Below, piece by piece: positions 1 to 11,908 of a DNA stretch of 50,178 bases (positions are counted from its first letter, which is position 1; the number at the start of each line of letters is the position of its first letter). The notes beneath the pieces were generated by a model. It was given only the letters and a program-made list of their open reading frames with translations. It was not told the origin of the DNA and made no database searches. A program made the position numbers and the translations under genes. The DNA lies in contig NC_045141.1 of NCBI RefSeq assembly GCF_008831285.2, positions 27,643,315 through 27,693,492 on the forward strand. The letters are read 5' to 3'. Source of the stretch: Nymphaea colorata. Taxonomy: Eukaryota; Streptophyta; Magnoliopsida; Nymphaeales; Nymphaeaceae.

Positions 1-952
1 AGATTCTCCAGCGGCCCTGTTCCAGGGTATGCAGATTGCTGCACGCAGAATCCCACGAAAGCTAGTAGAGCAAGCCGACCTGTGATTGCATAACAGAAAA
101 TTAACAGATTAATTAGAGAAAGATGGAATGGGGAAAGGAAATCGTCTAATGTGAGATATTGTCGGAGCTAGTAGGCTATGTATGTCTCGGCACCACTAAC
201 CGTTTTTTATCTCCTTGATCTTGTACTCCTGGAGTTTGACTGGGTCCTTGGAATAACCAAGTGGGTCGAACGCACCGCCCGGGTATTTCTTCTTCTCGGG
301 GTCCTTCTCCATGCTGCGCTGGTGCTCCACAAATGCGATGGCCAAGAACTCGATCACAAGGATGGTTGGGAGAGTGCCCCAAGGGACGGGGTTGCCTAGG
401 TATGTCGCCTGGCCACCAGGGACAGCTGCCCACTCCTGAGCCTGCACCCAGTTGCCTAACCCCAGTGCCTCGGGAACCAAAATTCCTGGCTGCAGAAGCC
501 ATGACCCAAATTCACGTGGTTATTAATCTCGCACACACACACATACACTCCCCCCCTCTCTGCTTGTTAAACATGCACATATATAAGTTCCCTCTTACGA
601 ATCCGAGGGCCAAATTTTCACAAGACTTAGATACCGAAACCGCCTACACTCACCTCCAATCTGAGAAAAAAATTGAAGTGGAAACCCATAAAACCATTTC
701 GAAAAGTTAAAATCCAAAGGTGCGATTTGGGACCAGGCTAGAGAAAAAAACGACAGGGATCAAGTGTTACGAGCAAATCGGGATGACAGCTTGTTCGGAA
801 TGGAATCTTACAACTGCAAGCATCGCCCATCTGCAGTGGATAAGCTCAGACTCCTTGAACCTCTCTAAGTTTTCTGGCACCTCCCCAAGTCTGAGTGGAT
901 CAAATCCAAAGTCTCTGCACGCGGGAGAGAGTAAATGGGGTCTTCAGTAAGT

Positions 953-1011
<59 letters not shown>

Positions 1012-1192
1012 CTGGTGCGGAGCCATCTAAGTAGGGAGGGCGTGGCTGGCCAGGCATCCATTCCGCGGACATGGTGAAGCGCGAAGCATTTGAGAACGCT
1101 GGCAACGAGAGCGGGTTTACAAATTTAGACTTTGAAGGAGACAGCAAGGAAGGCATGGCTGCCACTGCACAGCTCCTCATCATGCTCGCCAT
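1..1192 (-). CDS. LHCA1: Photosystem I chlorophyll a/b-binding protein Lhca1, 3' end off the window
   Basis: Antenna protein of photosystem I, imported into plastids and inserted in the thylakoid membrane, where it binds chlorophylls and carotenoids. Exons on the minus strand are 1192-1011, 914-812, 489-201 and 79-1 (partial). All junctions are GT-AG and in phase, giving 217 codons; the roughly 25 C-terminal residues expected for Lhca1 are missing. The start is the ATG at 1192 (MASMMRSC...), giving a serine-rich transit peptide. Seen: the [17 protein letters not shown] block after it; helix-1 motif [12 protein letters not shown] with Glu and His/Arg ligands; the Lhca1-typical [20 protein letters not shown] and [19 protein letters not shown]; and helix-3 motif [15 protein letters not shown] split by intron 3. 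A Gly-to-Arg change (DPLRLG, usually DPLGLG) is present. No stops or frameshifts were found. Paralogues Lhca2-6 fit the middle region less well. Confidence 0.95.
955..1009 (+). repeat. (AG)n microsatellite filling most of LHCA1 intron 1
   Basis: About 27 uninterrupted AG dinucleotides. On the coding strand this is (CT)n, starting right behind the GT of the 5' splice site of LHCA1 intron 1. The intron spans 1010-915 and is only 96 nt, so the repeat is more than half of it. Confidence 0.97.
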
Positions 1193-1460
1193 CTTCCCCA
1201 ATCTGTGCTCCGCCTCCGACGCCCGCCTGCTTCTCCTCCTCTTCCTGTTCAGCTATGGATGGCGGCGGCGGGTGGTAGTGGTCTCCATTTCTCGAGAATC
1301 CAGGGGATATAAGAGGAGGCAGGCTCTCCCTGCCTGGGAAGCCGGGCTGGAGTAATGATATCTGAACGTCTACTCCTATTGGTCGAACGCATGTAAAGGC
1401 AGATTTCATTGGGCCAGCTTGGAGCGCGCAATCTGTCCTCTTCATCCGCATCCATTAGTT
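1193..1460 (-). promoter_or_regulatory. Putative LHCA1 promoter and 5' UTR
   Basis: Upstream of the LHCA1 ATG, minus strand. A TATA-like CTTATATCC lies at 1305-1313, about 115 nt before the ATG. Two CCAAT boxes lie at 1378-1382 and 1408-1412 (seen as ATTGG on the plus strand), and a GATA-type motif lies at 1357-1362. This arrangement is common in light-harvesting gene promoters. The assignment rests on motifs only; the transcription start is not determined. Confidence 0.45.
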
Positions 1461-4400
1461 TGGGAGAGGATCAGATGAGGATCTCACGACCTGTCGCGTG
1501 TATTTGGATGTCTTGAAATCCGAACATCGGGGCTGTGAAAGGTTCCGCTCCAGCCGGAACCACAGGTTTTTTACATGTGATCTAGTCAAATCTTTCTCAA
1601 TCAGACGACATTTTCAGAGTCGGCCTACCCAAGGAAGTGAGATCCGACTTTTATATGTAGCCGAGTCGGACCTTTATTAAATTTCAGAATTCAAGCTGAT
1701 TATTGATTGGAATCCCCTTAACTAACTTTCTTACACTTCGAACCAAGAATAAAGACCAAAGTATATTTACTTTTTGCTTATTTACTTACTCCCTATTCAT
1801 TTCTTAAATTAAGGTCATAAGTTGTTACTCGCACCTAACAAGTAAAAGAACAAGAACTTGAGATATAAAAGACCTACATTTTATTACATAACATATAGTT
1901 AAGAATGCTAATCAACCCTTAACTTAGGATTGCTTGTATAAGGGTGGACACAAGGTTGAGAGTTTCTATACTTCAAAAGTAATAGTGATGTTGAAGACAC
2001 AAATAGTTGGAATAGTCAAAAAGCATATGAGGTGCAGAGTATTTGAAGAATCCCAGCCTCATAACTCATAAATCAACTCTCTTTTTTTTCGCAAAATTAT
2101 AGATTTTTTGATTTGGATATATAAAAAGGATAGTGTTCATTAACGTTCCTCATACCCAGAAAGAGAAAGTAATCGTTAACGCAGATGAGCAGAGTAGATC
2201 GGTAACTTAGAATGCTAGAGAGCTAGAAAATTTTTCCAAGGTGTTCATTCACATGTCAACTTCTTGTCTCGCCAATTCCATATGTACTAACTGAAAGTCG
2301 CTTATCACATCCACAAACCGTCGGACTTTGCATTGACAAGTACAACTTATTGGAAAGATCCAAGATTCATATCCAGGGGCATGTGAGTTCAGAACAGGTA
2401 ATTGATCCCATTGAACTCATCTAATGGAAGGTATGTAGATGGTGCAATCACTACATATTAGTAAAGTAAAGTTAAGTGATCGACCTGTGCCCATTGTACC
2501 CAAGTATGTGGTTCATATGAAATGGGCGATGCAGCAGATTACACAGTGAATTAAAGTCTAGAACGTGCCTTGCAGGCTCACCAGAGCTCCAATCTCAAGG
2601 TGAAGATGGCTCGTAGATTGCAATAGACTGATAGCGCATCATGAATTTAAAATCCATACTTGGATTTCCCATGTATTGATTTCGGGGACAAATTTTCCAA
2701 GATAAAAAGGAAGATGCAAACTAAAGCGTAATTTTATTATGTAACTAAAAGTTCAACGTGTTTCTGTAAAATGTTTCAGAGAGAATCTCGCACAAAGTGG
2801 CGTGAGAAAAACAGAAACCAAAAGGGAAGTGACCATTTTCGCAAGATGGAACGCACTTATTGAAAAAAAAAAACACATGAACATGGAGTTAACCCCCGAA
2901 TACACACCGTGAACAGTGTGTTTTAATTCCAACATACGATGATTACGATGAGAACCACAGTTAATTCTAATAGTATTGACAACATTATTGCAATCCAAAC
3001 TCTTAATATTGATTACCAAATTATTACATCCAAAGGCCAAGATATCATTAACACTAAATGCACAAAATTGAGCTTAATCGAGTTTGAACAAGGAGAGCCT
3101 GTCTGAGCTTGTCTAGCTGATATCGCTAGACAAGTTCACGTTTATATAAAGTATGCAGCCTTGTTCATTCATCCACTTCATTAAGTGTTATGGACATATA
3201 TTAGCAGGGTTCTGAAGGTCCACTCAATTTTATCTACAATGTCCAACATGAACACATATTATCTACTTTTACAGATTGAATCTTGTTGGGTAGGCTGGAT
3301 ATGTTATGTATGATAAGTCCATGGTACATATGGCACTTGAAACCTCAAGTGTGATACTTTATCGAGTATTCTCAACGGCGATACTTTATCGAGTATCACA
3401 GCACTATGGACAGTGTCAATCGAGCACTGAAAATTCCAAAGTCTTAGTTTCTTGAAATGGAACTGGTTTCCTTTAAAAGTCCATGGATGCTTTGGATTAC
3501 CTTAAATTCATTATTTTTGTCTTCTTTTTTTCTCCCTTGTGTGATAGGAGTGAAAAATGTTTGAGTTTGGTTTTATAATTTTCTTTTTAACCGTATTGGG
3601 TTTATTCTATATTTGGGTTTCCATTTTTTAGGTTTTATATATATGAGCGAGACATCCTTATAGAAAGGTAATGAACATTGGAATTTTAGAGGATTGCCGA
3701 ATCAATTTAGATTTCATCTGATTCACACAAATTGAAGTACGTAGAGGGGATTATAGACGTCCCCAACTTCTGATGCAAATGAATTAGAGCACAATGTGGT
3801 GGGCGTTCGTTAAATTTTCCATAGATTATGTAGTTATCAATTCAGCCTCTAAGGTAAACTTTGATAGACTATATTATTAGAAGAATGAGGATGCTTTTGT
3901 GTAAATGGGTTAGAAGCATCTTTCCTTTATGTTTTCTGAGTCCAACTGTAATTTATGATTTTTTTTATTTTTTTCCATGTGTGATTGGTAAACTTAGACT
4001 ATTTTGGTTGTCAGTGTTAGGTAGGTGTCACTAAATATTGGAAACAGTTGTTAGTTATTTTGCCAAGTTAATGCAATACTGTAATTAGAGGAATAAGATC
4101 TCCATCGAATTAATATTTTTGAGTGTTGATTTGGGATTCAGTTTTCTGTTTGAAGGCATTTGATTCTTATATTTAAGATTGTCAATAGTATAAAGTTTGT
4201 TAACTTAGTGACATTTTTTGTGCTTGCCTTTAGAAGGCATCAGGGTAACTTCATAATCACATGCAATACTCTTGAATCTACATCATACATCATACGAGAA
4301 AAAATAACTAAACGAAGCAATTTTCTTTCACAGCACGACATGCAAATTAATGAAGATGATCGCAGGAGATCGATTATAATCTCAAGAGCTGCATCTTGTT

Positions 4401-4501
4401 TGTATCCGTCAGTCACCAGTTTGCTAGTCTCTTTGGGTCCAATTTGGAATTTCTTGATATTGTTACTTGATGGGAGATTTCCACATGTGTATACAAACAA
4501 A
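1461..4501. other. Intergenic, no recognised gene
   Basis: AT-rich DNA between the LHCA1 promoter and copia-1. Open frames are short and resemble no family I know. A short direct repeat containing GATACTTTATCGAGTAT occurs twice around 3352-3405. No RNA gene was recognised. Confidence 0.6.
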
Positions 4502-4924
4502 TGAATATGCCTTAAAGCAGGATCTCGTTCATGCTAAATCATTGAATCAAAACTTTAACTGTAGCAGAAATGTACCTGAATCCATCCGAACAAGTGGTCG
4601 ATGATATCACAGTAGGATATTCCAAGGTCTGTGCGTGAGCACGTGTGGTTTCTCTCAGACGGGAAAGAGACAACATTAGAAAATAATGTTTCAATTCTCT
4701 GCACAACCCCAGGGACGACTACCTTTTATATTATGAGCAATTTCGGATTCAACCCATCAAAGAATCCATAATTGCAGGTATATATATATTATAAAAATAC
4801 CTCATACCATATAAATGACGTGATATCTCAATATGCAATCACTTAACCAAATACTTACATTAAGATAGCCATAATGTTTGAAATTCCTCATTGATATATG
4901 CCGGTCCACCAAATGATCCTTACA
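4502..4924 (-). repeat. copia-1 3' LTR
   Basis: On the minus strand this runs from TGTAAGGATC (4924) to GGCATATTCA, with the expected TG...CA ends, directly after a purine tract. The inner boundary is well supported by the polypurine tract. The outer boundary at 4502 is inferred from the TG...CA rule only, because no second LTR is available for comparison. Confidence 0.6.
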
Positions 4925-4937
4925 ATCTCCCACTTGG
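4925..4937 (-). other. copia-1 polypurine tract
   Basis: Reads AAGTGGGAGAT on the minus strand immediately before the LTR. This is the usual plus-strand primer of plant copia elements. About 380 nt without a frame separate it from the RNase H end at 5321. Confidence 0.7.
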
Positions 4938-5320
4938 GCCAAATATGTCTTTATACATTCAAACATTACATAAAAGCTTAGGTGCTCATAACTGTTAACT
5001 TATTAAACGTCATTTTCACCAATCTCGTATATGATCATATCAACACATAACCAATGCGGCTTTCACTATATTGAAATTAGCTAAACATTCAATGATCACA
5101 AATGTTGACATAATCAATGACATAGATCTGGTATGGATGTATAGCATAAAAATTACATGTAATATGATTACAACATATCTATTCTCAACTAGTCATACTT
5201 TAAAACTTTATGAAGATAGAAAAATACAAACACAGAATGGAACCAAAGAACTTTAAACTATATTCTATAGAAAAGTGAACATGTGTCTATACATAAGAGC
5301 AAACAAATTACAAACTCCCT

Positions 5321-5961
5321 CTAAACCAACACATCATCCAAGGATAAAACCTCTATATGAACAACATGTTCGTGGAAGACCTTAAGTGTTAAACCTTTAG
5401 TAAGCGGATCTGCAATCATAGAGTTTGTCCCAATATGCTCTAAAGACACCTGACCATTCTGTATCTTCTTTTTAATAGCAAAAAACTTAATATCGATGTG
5501 TTTCGACTTTGACAAACTGTTGTTGTTATTAGAGTACATGACTGCTGAATTATTGTCACACAATAATCTTAATGGTCTTTCTACACCATTCGCAACCCCG
5601 TGACAAGATTTTGCAACCACAAAGCATGATTGAATGTCTCATAACATGCTATGAATTCTGTTGCCATGGTGGCAGTAGCTACTAGTGTTTGTTTGACATA
5701 TTTCCATGAGATAGCTCCTCCAGCCAATAGAAATACATAGCTTGAAGTAGACTTTCTACTGTCTTGCCACCCAGCAAAGTCAGAATCTGAATACCCAATG
5801 ATCTCCAATTGGTCTGACTTCTTGTATGTGAGCATAAAATCTTTTGTACTTCGTAAGTATCTCAATATTCTTTTAACTGCTTTCCAATGATCCATACCAG
5901 GATTACTTAAGTATCTACCTAACATTCTAATGATAAATGCAATATTCGGACGAGTACAAAC
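5321..5961 (-). pseudogene. copia-1 RNase H region
   Basis: Two overlapping frames (5925-5581 and 5620-5321) together cover copia RNase H. Seen: ILRYLRSTKDFMLTY, the first catalytic Asp in GYSDSDFAGW, the KSTSSYVFLLAGGAISW block, then LCDNNSAVMYSNN, KSKHIDIKFFAIK and ADPLTKGL. The frame shift between the pieces is near 5600. The preceding VCTRPNIAF block is read in frame from 5961. Confidence 0.88.
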
Positions 5962-6960
5962 CTAAGCATACATAAGGCTTCCCACAAGAGATAAATATGA
6001 AATCTTTTTCATTTCTTTAGATTTGATCACTTTTAGGGCACTGTTGAGACTAAACTTGTCTCCTCTAGCAACTGGAGTATTTCCTAGTTTGTAATCTTTT
6101 ATGCCATATTGCTGAAGCACCTTATCAATGTAAGTCTTTTGTGATAATCCAAGAATATCCCGAGAACGATATCGAAATTTCTGGATCCCCAATACAAAAG
6201 ATGCATCGCCAAGATCCTTCATGTCAAACTTTGTTGACAAAAATTTCTTAGTTTCATGCAATATACGCACATCATTACTTGCTAGCAATATATCATCGAC
6301 ATATAAAACCAGAAAGATAAATTTACCTCCACTGAACTTTTGCTATACACATTCATCAACCATATTAGTCTCGAAACCAAATGAAATTATAACTTGATGA
6401 AATTTGTAATACCACTGACGGGAAGTTTGCTTTAGCCCATAGAAACACAGTTTTTCTTTGCATCCCCTGAAACAAAGTTTTTTGGTTGCACGATATATAT
6501 CGTTTCATCAATGTCTACATTCTGTCAAAATGAGCCACATGTGTCATTATGGTCCTGAAAGAGTCTTTTAATGAAACTAGAGGGAAAGTCTCTGTATAAT
6601 CAATGTCTTCCTTTTGAGTAAAGCCCCTTGCGACAAGACGCGCCTTATACCTTTCGATGTTTTCTAATGAATCCTTCTTGGTTTTAAGTATCAATTTACA
6701 ACTAATGGGTTTCACACATTCAAGCAAGAGAACAACGTCTCATGCGTCATTATCCATCATGGACTTTATTTCCTCATTCATGGCATCTATCCACTTATAA
6801 GATTTAAAACTCTTTATCGCTGGTTGGAAATTAATAGGATCATCTTCCGTTAAGCCCATATCAACTTCATGTTCTTGGAGATAGACAAAATCATTTGAAA
6901 TTGTAATTATCCTCTCTTTAGTGAATCTCATCAGTGACACCTCTACTTGATTTTCTTGAT
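5962..6960 (-). pseudogene. copia-1 reverse transcriptase, broken
   Basis: Pieces in order are 6940-6740 (N-terminal, WIDAMNEEIKSM), 6727-6515 (NIERYKARLVARGFTQKEDIDYTETF) and 6303-5962. The catalytic YVDD box is intact at 6303-6292, followed by DMKDLGDASFVLGIQ. The stretch between 6515 and 6303 is frame-shifted. A TAG at 5962-5964 separates the domain from RNase H. Confidence 0.88.
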
Positions 6961-7054
6961 ATTATTGAGTTTGTTTTTCAGTTGTTTAAATAAGGAGACC
7001 GTCATCATTGCCTTCTTCTGAATTTGTTAATGGAACAATGACATGAATAAAGAC

Positions 7055-8002
7055 CTAACTATTGCTTACAACATCCGTATAAATAGACTCATATCCCTCT
7101 TCAAAGGCAATACATCTAACCTTATCACCTCCCCCAAACTCAATATCCTCAAAGAAATGAGCATTTTCCGTTTCAAAGAATGACTTACTGATTGAATTAT
7201 AAAACTTATAACCCCTTGATCTTTCAAAATATCCAACAAAATAACAGCTAATCGTCCTGGAGTCTAATTTCCTTTCGTTGAATTTATATGGCCTCGCTTC
7301 AGCTGGACATCCCCAAACATGAAAATGCTTCATACTAAGCGTTTTGTATGTCCATAATTCATATGGGGTTTTCGGTACTGCTTTTGATGGCACTTTATTA
7401 ATAATATAAGTTGCAGCCTTTAATGCCTCTCTCCAGAGGAACTGCGGTAAGGTAGAATGATTTATCATACTCCTTACCATATCCATAAGAGTCTGGTTTC
7501 GTCTTTCAGCTACACCATTCATTCTGAGAGAACCCGACATGGTGTATTGAGGAACTATACTGCATTTCTCTAAGTACTTAGCGAAAGGGCCTGGACGTTG
7601 TTTACTTGATCCATCAAATCTACTATAGTATTCACCACCACGGTCAGATCTAATGGCTTTAATCATTTTGCCTAATTGATTCTCAACTTCGGCTTTAAAT
7701 GATTTGAAAATGTCCAAGGATTGAGACTTCTCACGAATCAAATACAAGTAACCATAATGAGAATAGTCGTCCATGAGCGTGATAAAATATTGTTGTCCAT
7801 TCCAACAAGCCGAAGGGAATGAACCACAAACATTTGTATGAATATGTTTTAAGATGTCTGAAGCTCTATTTGCAACTGTTTTCTTAATGTTTATTCGTTT
7901 TCCCTTTATACATTTAATGCAAACATTAAAGTATGCAAAATCAAAGGATTCTAGAATTCCATTCGATATAAGCCTTTTCATCTTCCTAAACACATATGCC
8001 AC
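7055..8002 (-). pseudogene. copia-1 integrase, single open frame
   Basis: A 315-codon open stretch that is the best preserved part of the element. The DDE core is readable: [28 protein letters not shown] and [14 protein letters not shown], followed by the copia-specific [10 protein letters not shown] and [18 protein letters not shown]. The N-terminal zinc-binding part is split off by a frame shift near 7990, where it joins the protease frame. Confidence 0.9.
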
Positions 8003-8610
8003 AATATAGCAGAATTCTCATTTGCTAATTTTCTTTTAGTACCACTAGACGTAACATGTAAGGTTTCATGATATGAAGCAACCGTATCAAGCAAATAGAG
8101 GTTATCGTTACTAGACAAAGAACCAGCGACAATTAAATTTGAGTGCAGAAATAACTTAAATTTACTACCTCCAAATGAACAATAATAACCAAATTTGTCT
8201 AGTAAAAAAATAGAAATTAAATTCTGTCTAAAAGACGGTACTACATAAGTTTCTGTCAAATTTAAATAACAATCAGTCTTTAACAATAACCGAAAATCTG
8301 CTATGGTTTCAACCTTCGCCTTCTTGCCATCGCTCACATAGATGAATCTTTCAGCATCATTTGTCGGTCGACAATTTAGGTAGCCCTGCATAGAAACACT
8401 TATGTGATTAGTAGCTCCCGAATCTACCCACCAAGTGTATCTGTGTACTGAAATTAAATTAACTTCAGAACAAACCAAAGTGAGAAGTGTATCTTTCATT
8501 TCACGCCATGCACGATACTTGGTACAATCATTCTTCATATGACCTTCACCCTTGCAAAAGAAGCACATTGATTTGTCTTCTTTATGTTTATTCTGGTTCT
8601 TAATAGATGA
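7978..8610 (-). pseudogene. copia-1 zinc knuckle, protease and GAG-pre-integrase region
   Basis: CCHC knuckle CFFCKGEGHMKNDC, then the aspartic protease site WWVDSGATNHIS with its DSG triad intact, then the pre-integrase motif LWHMCLGR (the usual His-Gly is altered). A TAG at 8611-8613 separates it from gag in the same frame. Confidence 0.88.
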
Positions 8611-9300
8611 CTAATCAACTGGAACTTCTTTAATAGTCTTTCTTTTTTTACTTTTAGGCGTAGTAGCTAAGTGAGCACTTTCTATCTTATCATACTTCAA
8701 TCTCTCATCTTCTTCCACACAGTGCGAAATGAGCTCATTAAGAGTCAATTTCTCCTTTTGACAGTTATAACTAATTTTAAACTGTCCATACTGTGGTAGA
8801 TGAGAAAGGAAAGCTATATGCACTATGAAGTCTTCAAGTAATTTCAGACCTAGTGTCTGTAGTTTTGAAGCAAGATGAAATATTTCTATAATGTGCTCCC
8901 GTATGTTCCCCTTGCCTTTATATTTCAGCGTCACAAGTTTACTCAAAAGAGTACTTGTTTCAGCCTTTTCGTTTTTAGCAAAACACTTTTCAATCTCTTC
9001 GAGGAATGCCTTGGCACTAGCCTTTTCAGTAATTGAGCCTCTAAAGTTTTTTGTGATTGATTTCTTCATGATCATTAGACACATGCAGTTTGAGCGCTCC
9101 CACCGTTTAAAGTTTCAGTTATCCTCATGAGAACTTTCATCTGTTAACTCAAGTGGGAATGACTCCCTAAATGCAAGGTCTAAATCCATGCAACCCAGAA
9201 TAATTATAACAGTTTCTTTCCAATCCTTAAAATTCAAACAATTTGACTCAGAAATAATACTCAAATTTGCAGATATTATGGAAGCAGAATTCACTGTACA
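8611..9300 (-). pseudogene. copia-1 gag (UBN2-type), interrupted
   Basis: Capsid-like domain of the UBN2 type. The N-terminal block includes LNFKDWKETVIIILGCMDLD (upper part). An in-frame TGA at 9115-9117 is followed by FLEEIEKCFAKNEKAETSTL, YKGKGNIREHIIEI and NCQKEKLTLNELISHCVEE. Without the stop it would continue into the zinc knuckle in the same frame. Confidence 0.88.
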
Positions 9301-9330
9301 AAGAACAAAAATACCAAACATGCTCACAAT

Positions 9331-10300
9331 TAATATATGTACTTAAATGAAATAACAAATATAAATGAATTTAAATACACTGGCCTAAATCACATCACAA
9401 AGTAGCAATGCAACATTAATATCAAATCTTTGAATTGAAATATTAACTGCAAGTGGTATTCTTGATCGACAATGAATAAAGATAATTAACCTTGTCAAAT
9501 AACAAGCTCATCTTTGGATTGACTCACTATTCATATAGAAACCTGAAAATTATCATATATTCATTGTTAAATATGTTTAAACCTGACCAAACAACAATTT
9601 TCTTTTGGGTTGATCATTACTCGTATGAATTAAGTATACTATCATCTAATGTTCAAAACAAGCAAATTTCTACAACAAAGGTCACTTTGACGACATAAAG
9701 TATAAATCTAGAACAATAGACATGACAAAAGATAAAATTCATAGTGAATCTAACAGGATTTCAAGTTCAAGTTTGTGATATTTCACAATTCAAAAATAAC
9801 AAACTTCGATAGTTAACTACAAAAAAGAACATGGAATTAGTTAAAGGTCTTAGTTGACGCCTAACTCGTGACCTAATAAATAGACAATGTAAATTGGGAC
9901 TATGAGTTTGTCAACTATAGTGAAAACTATTGCAAAAATATGCAATTTAATTTCCTTTTGCAGCATATAGCCTTTTATCTCTGGTGATTTTCACCGAGAC
10001 TCTGTTCAGTATATAGAATGATAGTTTCGTCCTCCTAAACTACCGGCTCTAGATTTATTACTTTGGAAGTTGAAAAACCTTTGTTTCAAAATCACTTTTT
10101 TCCGATACGATCTTCTGGTCCAAAAAAAAGTATTAGGATAAATATAAAATCATATCTTAATCACAAATATACAGTAATATATTTCGTTGTCTATATCATT
10201 TTTGGTAAGCTAAAAGTTGCCAAAAATTTCATTTTAAGGTTCAATGTTGGCGAAAGACGACTACTGCTGCAGTCTTGTCTGCAGTTATCTAACCAGGATA
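9331..10300. other. AT-rich stretch, possibly copia-1 leader, no gene seen
   Basis: No frame of interest. Two imperfect segments near 9500-9540 and 9590-9635 (CTTTGGATTGACTCACTATTC and CTTTTGGGTTGATCATTACTC) look like a degenerate tandem repeat. This would fit a retroelement leader but does not prove one. Confidence 0.4.
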
Positions 10301-10664
10301 AAGAATATTAATCAGAGCTGGCCACACCACCAGGTCACCACCAGGCTGCGAGGCGCGAGCGGCGAGCCTGCGAAATGTTTGGGGGGCTGGTAGTTTGAGA
10401 CTCTCAGAGTGCCCGTTTTGAGTCCCCCTCCCTCTCACCTCTGCGAGTCTGCACTCTGCAGAGTGCTTGTCCTTGCCATCGCCCATCGGGCGTCGAGTCG
10501 TCGACTCGCCCAACGCCCATTGCAGTAGGCCGTTGCAGCGCACTGGCACCGCCAACAGTGGCTGTCTTCGCCTTTTCTTCCTGTTGCACTGGCCGCCGGT
10601 TTTCTTCTTGAATGTTCATTGTTAAGAGACACAGGCTAGCCTGCTAGGGCACCGACGCCACCGA
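10301..10664 (+). promoter_or_regulatory. GC-rich promoter/5' exon region of the HIRIP3-like gene (putative)
   Basis: A local GC-rich island in AT-rich surroundings, ending in a strong splice donor, CCGA|GTAAGT at 10664/10665, followed by pyrimidine-rich DNA. This looks like a promoter with a first 5' UTR exon on the plus strand. No other plus-strand gene lies before 20053, so I assign it to the HIRIP3-like gene. The assignment is inference. Confidence 0.45.
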
Positions 10665-10845
10665 GTAAGTCTCTCCCTCTCTCCCTCTCTATGTCACTGT
10701 TTCTTTCGTTCGTATTTTGATTTGGGTGTCTGATTTGGGGTTTTATTTAGCCTCTTTGATTGCTGTTTGGCCGTTTGGAGTTTTAGAATTTAGATTGCTA
10801 GTTACTGCCAGTCTCTGGGCGTTCTGATTTGCCCCTATGCTGATG

Positions 10846-10957
10846 TTATAATGTTCATGTAACCCTGTTCGGCTGTTCCTTTTCAGTTTTCATAATTCCT
10901 AAAGGCATGCTATAATGTTCATGTAACCCTGTTCGTTCGGCTGTTCATTTTCAGTTT
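10846..10957 (+). repeat. Two-copy ~45-bp direct repeat in the putative leader intron
   Basis: TATAATGTTCATGTAACCCT followed by GTTC(GTTC)GGCTGTTC occurs at 10847 and again at 10911, with a period of about 64 bp. The second copy has one extra GTTC. Confidence 0.85.
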
Positions 10958-11059
10958 CCAGGATTAGGTGGATCAAACCCCATATCTTCTGCCAGTTTCA
11001 TCTAATAATCTCTATTGTGATATGACAGACAATTCAATATTTTTTGTACATCTTTCTAG

Positions 11060-11532
11060 GTATATCAGAAGACTTTGTAGTGGTGCACTTTTTCTGGCGA
11101 GAGGCTGCCAGCGACGGGAACCCTCAGCGGTGAGTCTTTCCCTCCTCATCCTCCTTCTTCTCCTCCCTGTTTTTGATTTCGCTTATTTGTGTCGTCTCCT
11201 TCTTTTCTTCTGCTTCTGAGATGCCGGACTGTGTGGCTTGGTTCCGTTAGGAGTTATTACGGATGTGCACTCTCAAAAACTCTGTCGAGACTTCGGAGTG
11301 GAGAAGAAAGTAAAGTTGCGCGAATAAAACTATAATTTCAAGAAACAGTCCAGTTGGTTGGGGCGGCACTGAAGGCTGCAGTGTTTAACTTTATCATAAA
11401 ATGATCCAACTGCAGATTTCCTGATAGACGGCATTTGCTCATGCAGGATTCAAAAGATCAGCTAATTCTCATCCATCCAACATAACACATTTCTTTGGCC
11501 TTTCCTGTCAGAACTGAGACGTTGAGATGAAG
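11060..11532 (+). other. Candidate 5' exons of the HIRIP3-like gene
   Basis: Two segments have exon-like borders. The first is 11060-11129 (TTTCTAG before, CAGCG|GTGAGT after). The second is 11447-11532 (CATGCAG before, GATGAAG|GTGAAT after). In the second, ATG at 11527 follows an in-frame TGA (11515-11517). ATG AAG would join in frame to the acceptor at 20044 (TTG GAA GAG ATG), adding five residues to the protein. Seen directly: sites and frame. Inferred: that they are used. Confidence 0.4.
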
Positions 11533-11798
11533 GTGAATAATATTTGTTCTCTTTTGGTTGTTAGCTGTTGTCTCTGCTTGTTGGTTATGATTTTACATCT
11601 AAGATCACTCTTCTCGTAGCATAATATATTGTCATTTCCTTTCACGTTTTACATTCACTTACGTTATGCTGTTGACGGTGTTGTCTGGACATGATTTTTA
11701 ATTAGATTTCCCTTTCGTTGATTTTGATTGAAGGCTGTATCTTCGTGCTTCCTGTTTTCCTCTACATGATACTAGAGTCCCGATTCCTTACTCACCAA

Positions 11799-11891
11799 GG
11801 TCAGGACTCATTATGGAAGGAAAGGTCAGGACTCATTGCAATTGTATGCCATTAGTACTCACTTGACAACCAATTGTATGTCATTAGTACT
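11799..11891 (+). repeat. Short interleaved direct repeats
   Basis: AAGGTCAGGACTCATT occurs at about 11799 and 11823. CAATTGTATG(C/T)CATTAGTACT occurs at about 11840 and 11872. They sit next to the RNA polymerase fragment and may mark its insertion edge. Confidence 0.75.
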
Positions 11892-11908
11892 ACAGCTGCT
11901 AATGGAAA

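Larger units (their letters stand above)
4502..9330 (-). mobile_element. Ty1/copia LTR retrotransposon (copia-1), decayed, 5' LTR not found
   Basis: Order on the minus strand: gag, CCHC zinc knuckle, aspartic protease, integrase, reverse transcriptase, RNase H, polypurine tract, 3' LTR. Integrase before reverse transcriptase is diagnostic of Ty1/copia. Frames are broken by at least three stops (about 9115, 8611 and 5962) and several frame shifts (about 7990, 6300-6515 and 5620), so the copy is inactive. The 3' LTR is at 4502-4924. No matching 5' LTR and no tRNA primer site were seen up to 10060; the upper boundary is therefore uncertain and set at the gag N-terminus. Confidence 0.9.

Noticed and set aside
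176-710. Plus-strand and second minus-strand frames over the LHCA1 exons
   Set aside because: They are shadows of the clearly conserved LHCA1 exon 489-201.
1193-1201. LHCA1 start upstream at 1201
   Set aside because: The codon there is TTG. The first ATG, at 1192, gives the expected MAS-type transit peptide.
9331-10060. A 5' LTR for copia-1
   Set aside because: No stretch matches the 3' LTR at 4502-4924 and no TGGTATCAGAGC primer site is present.
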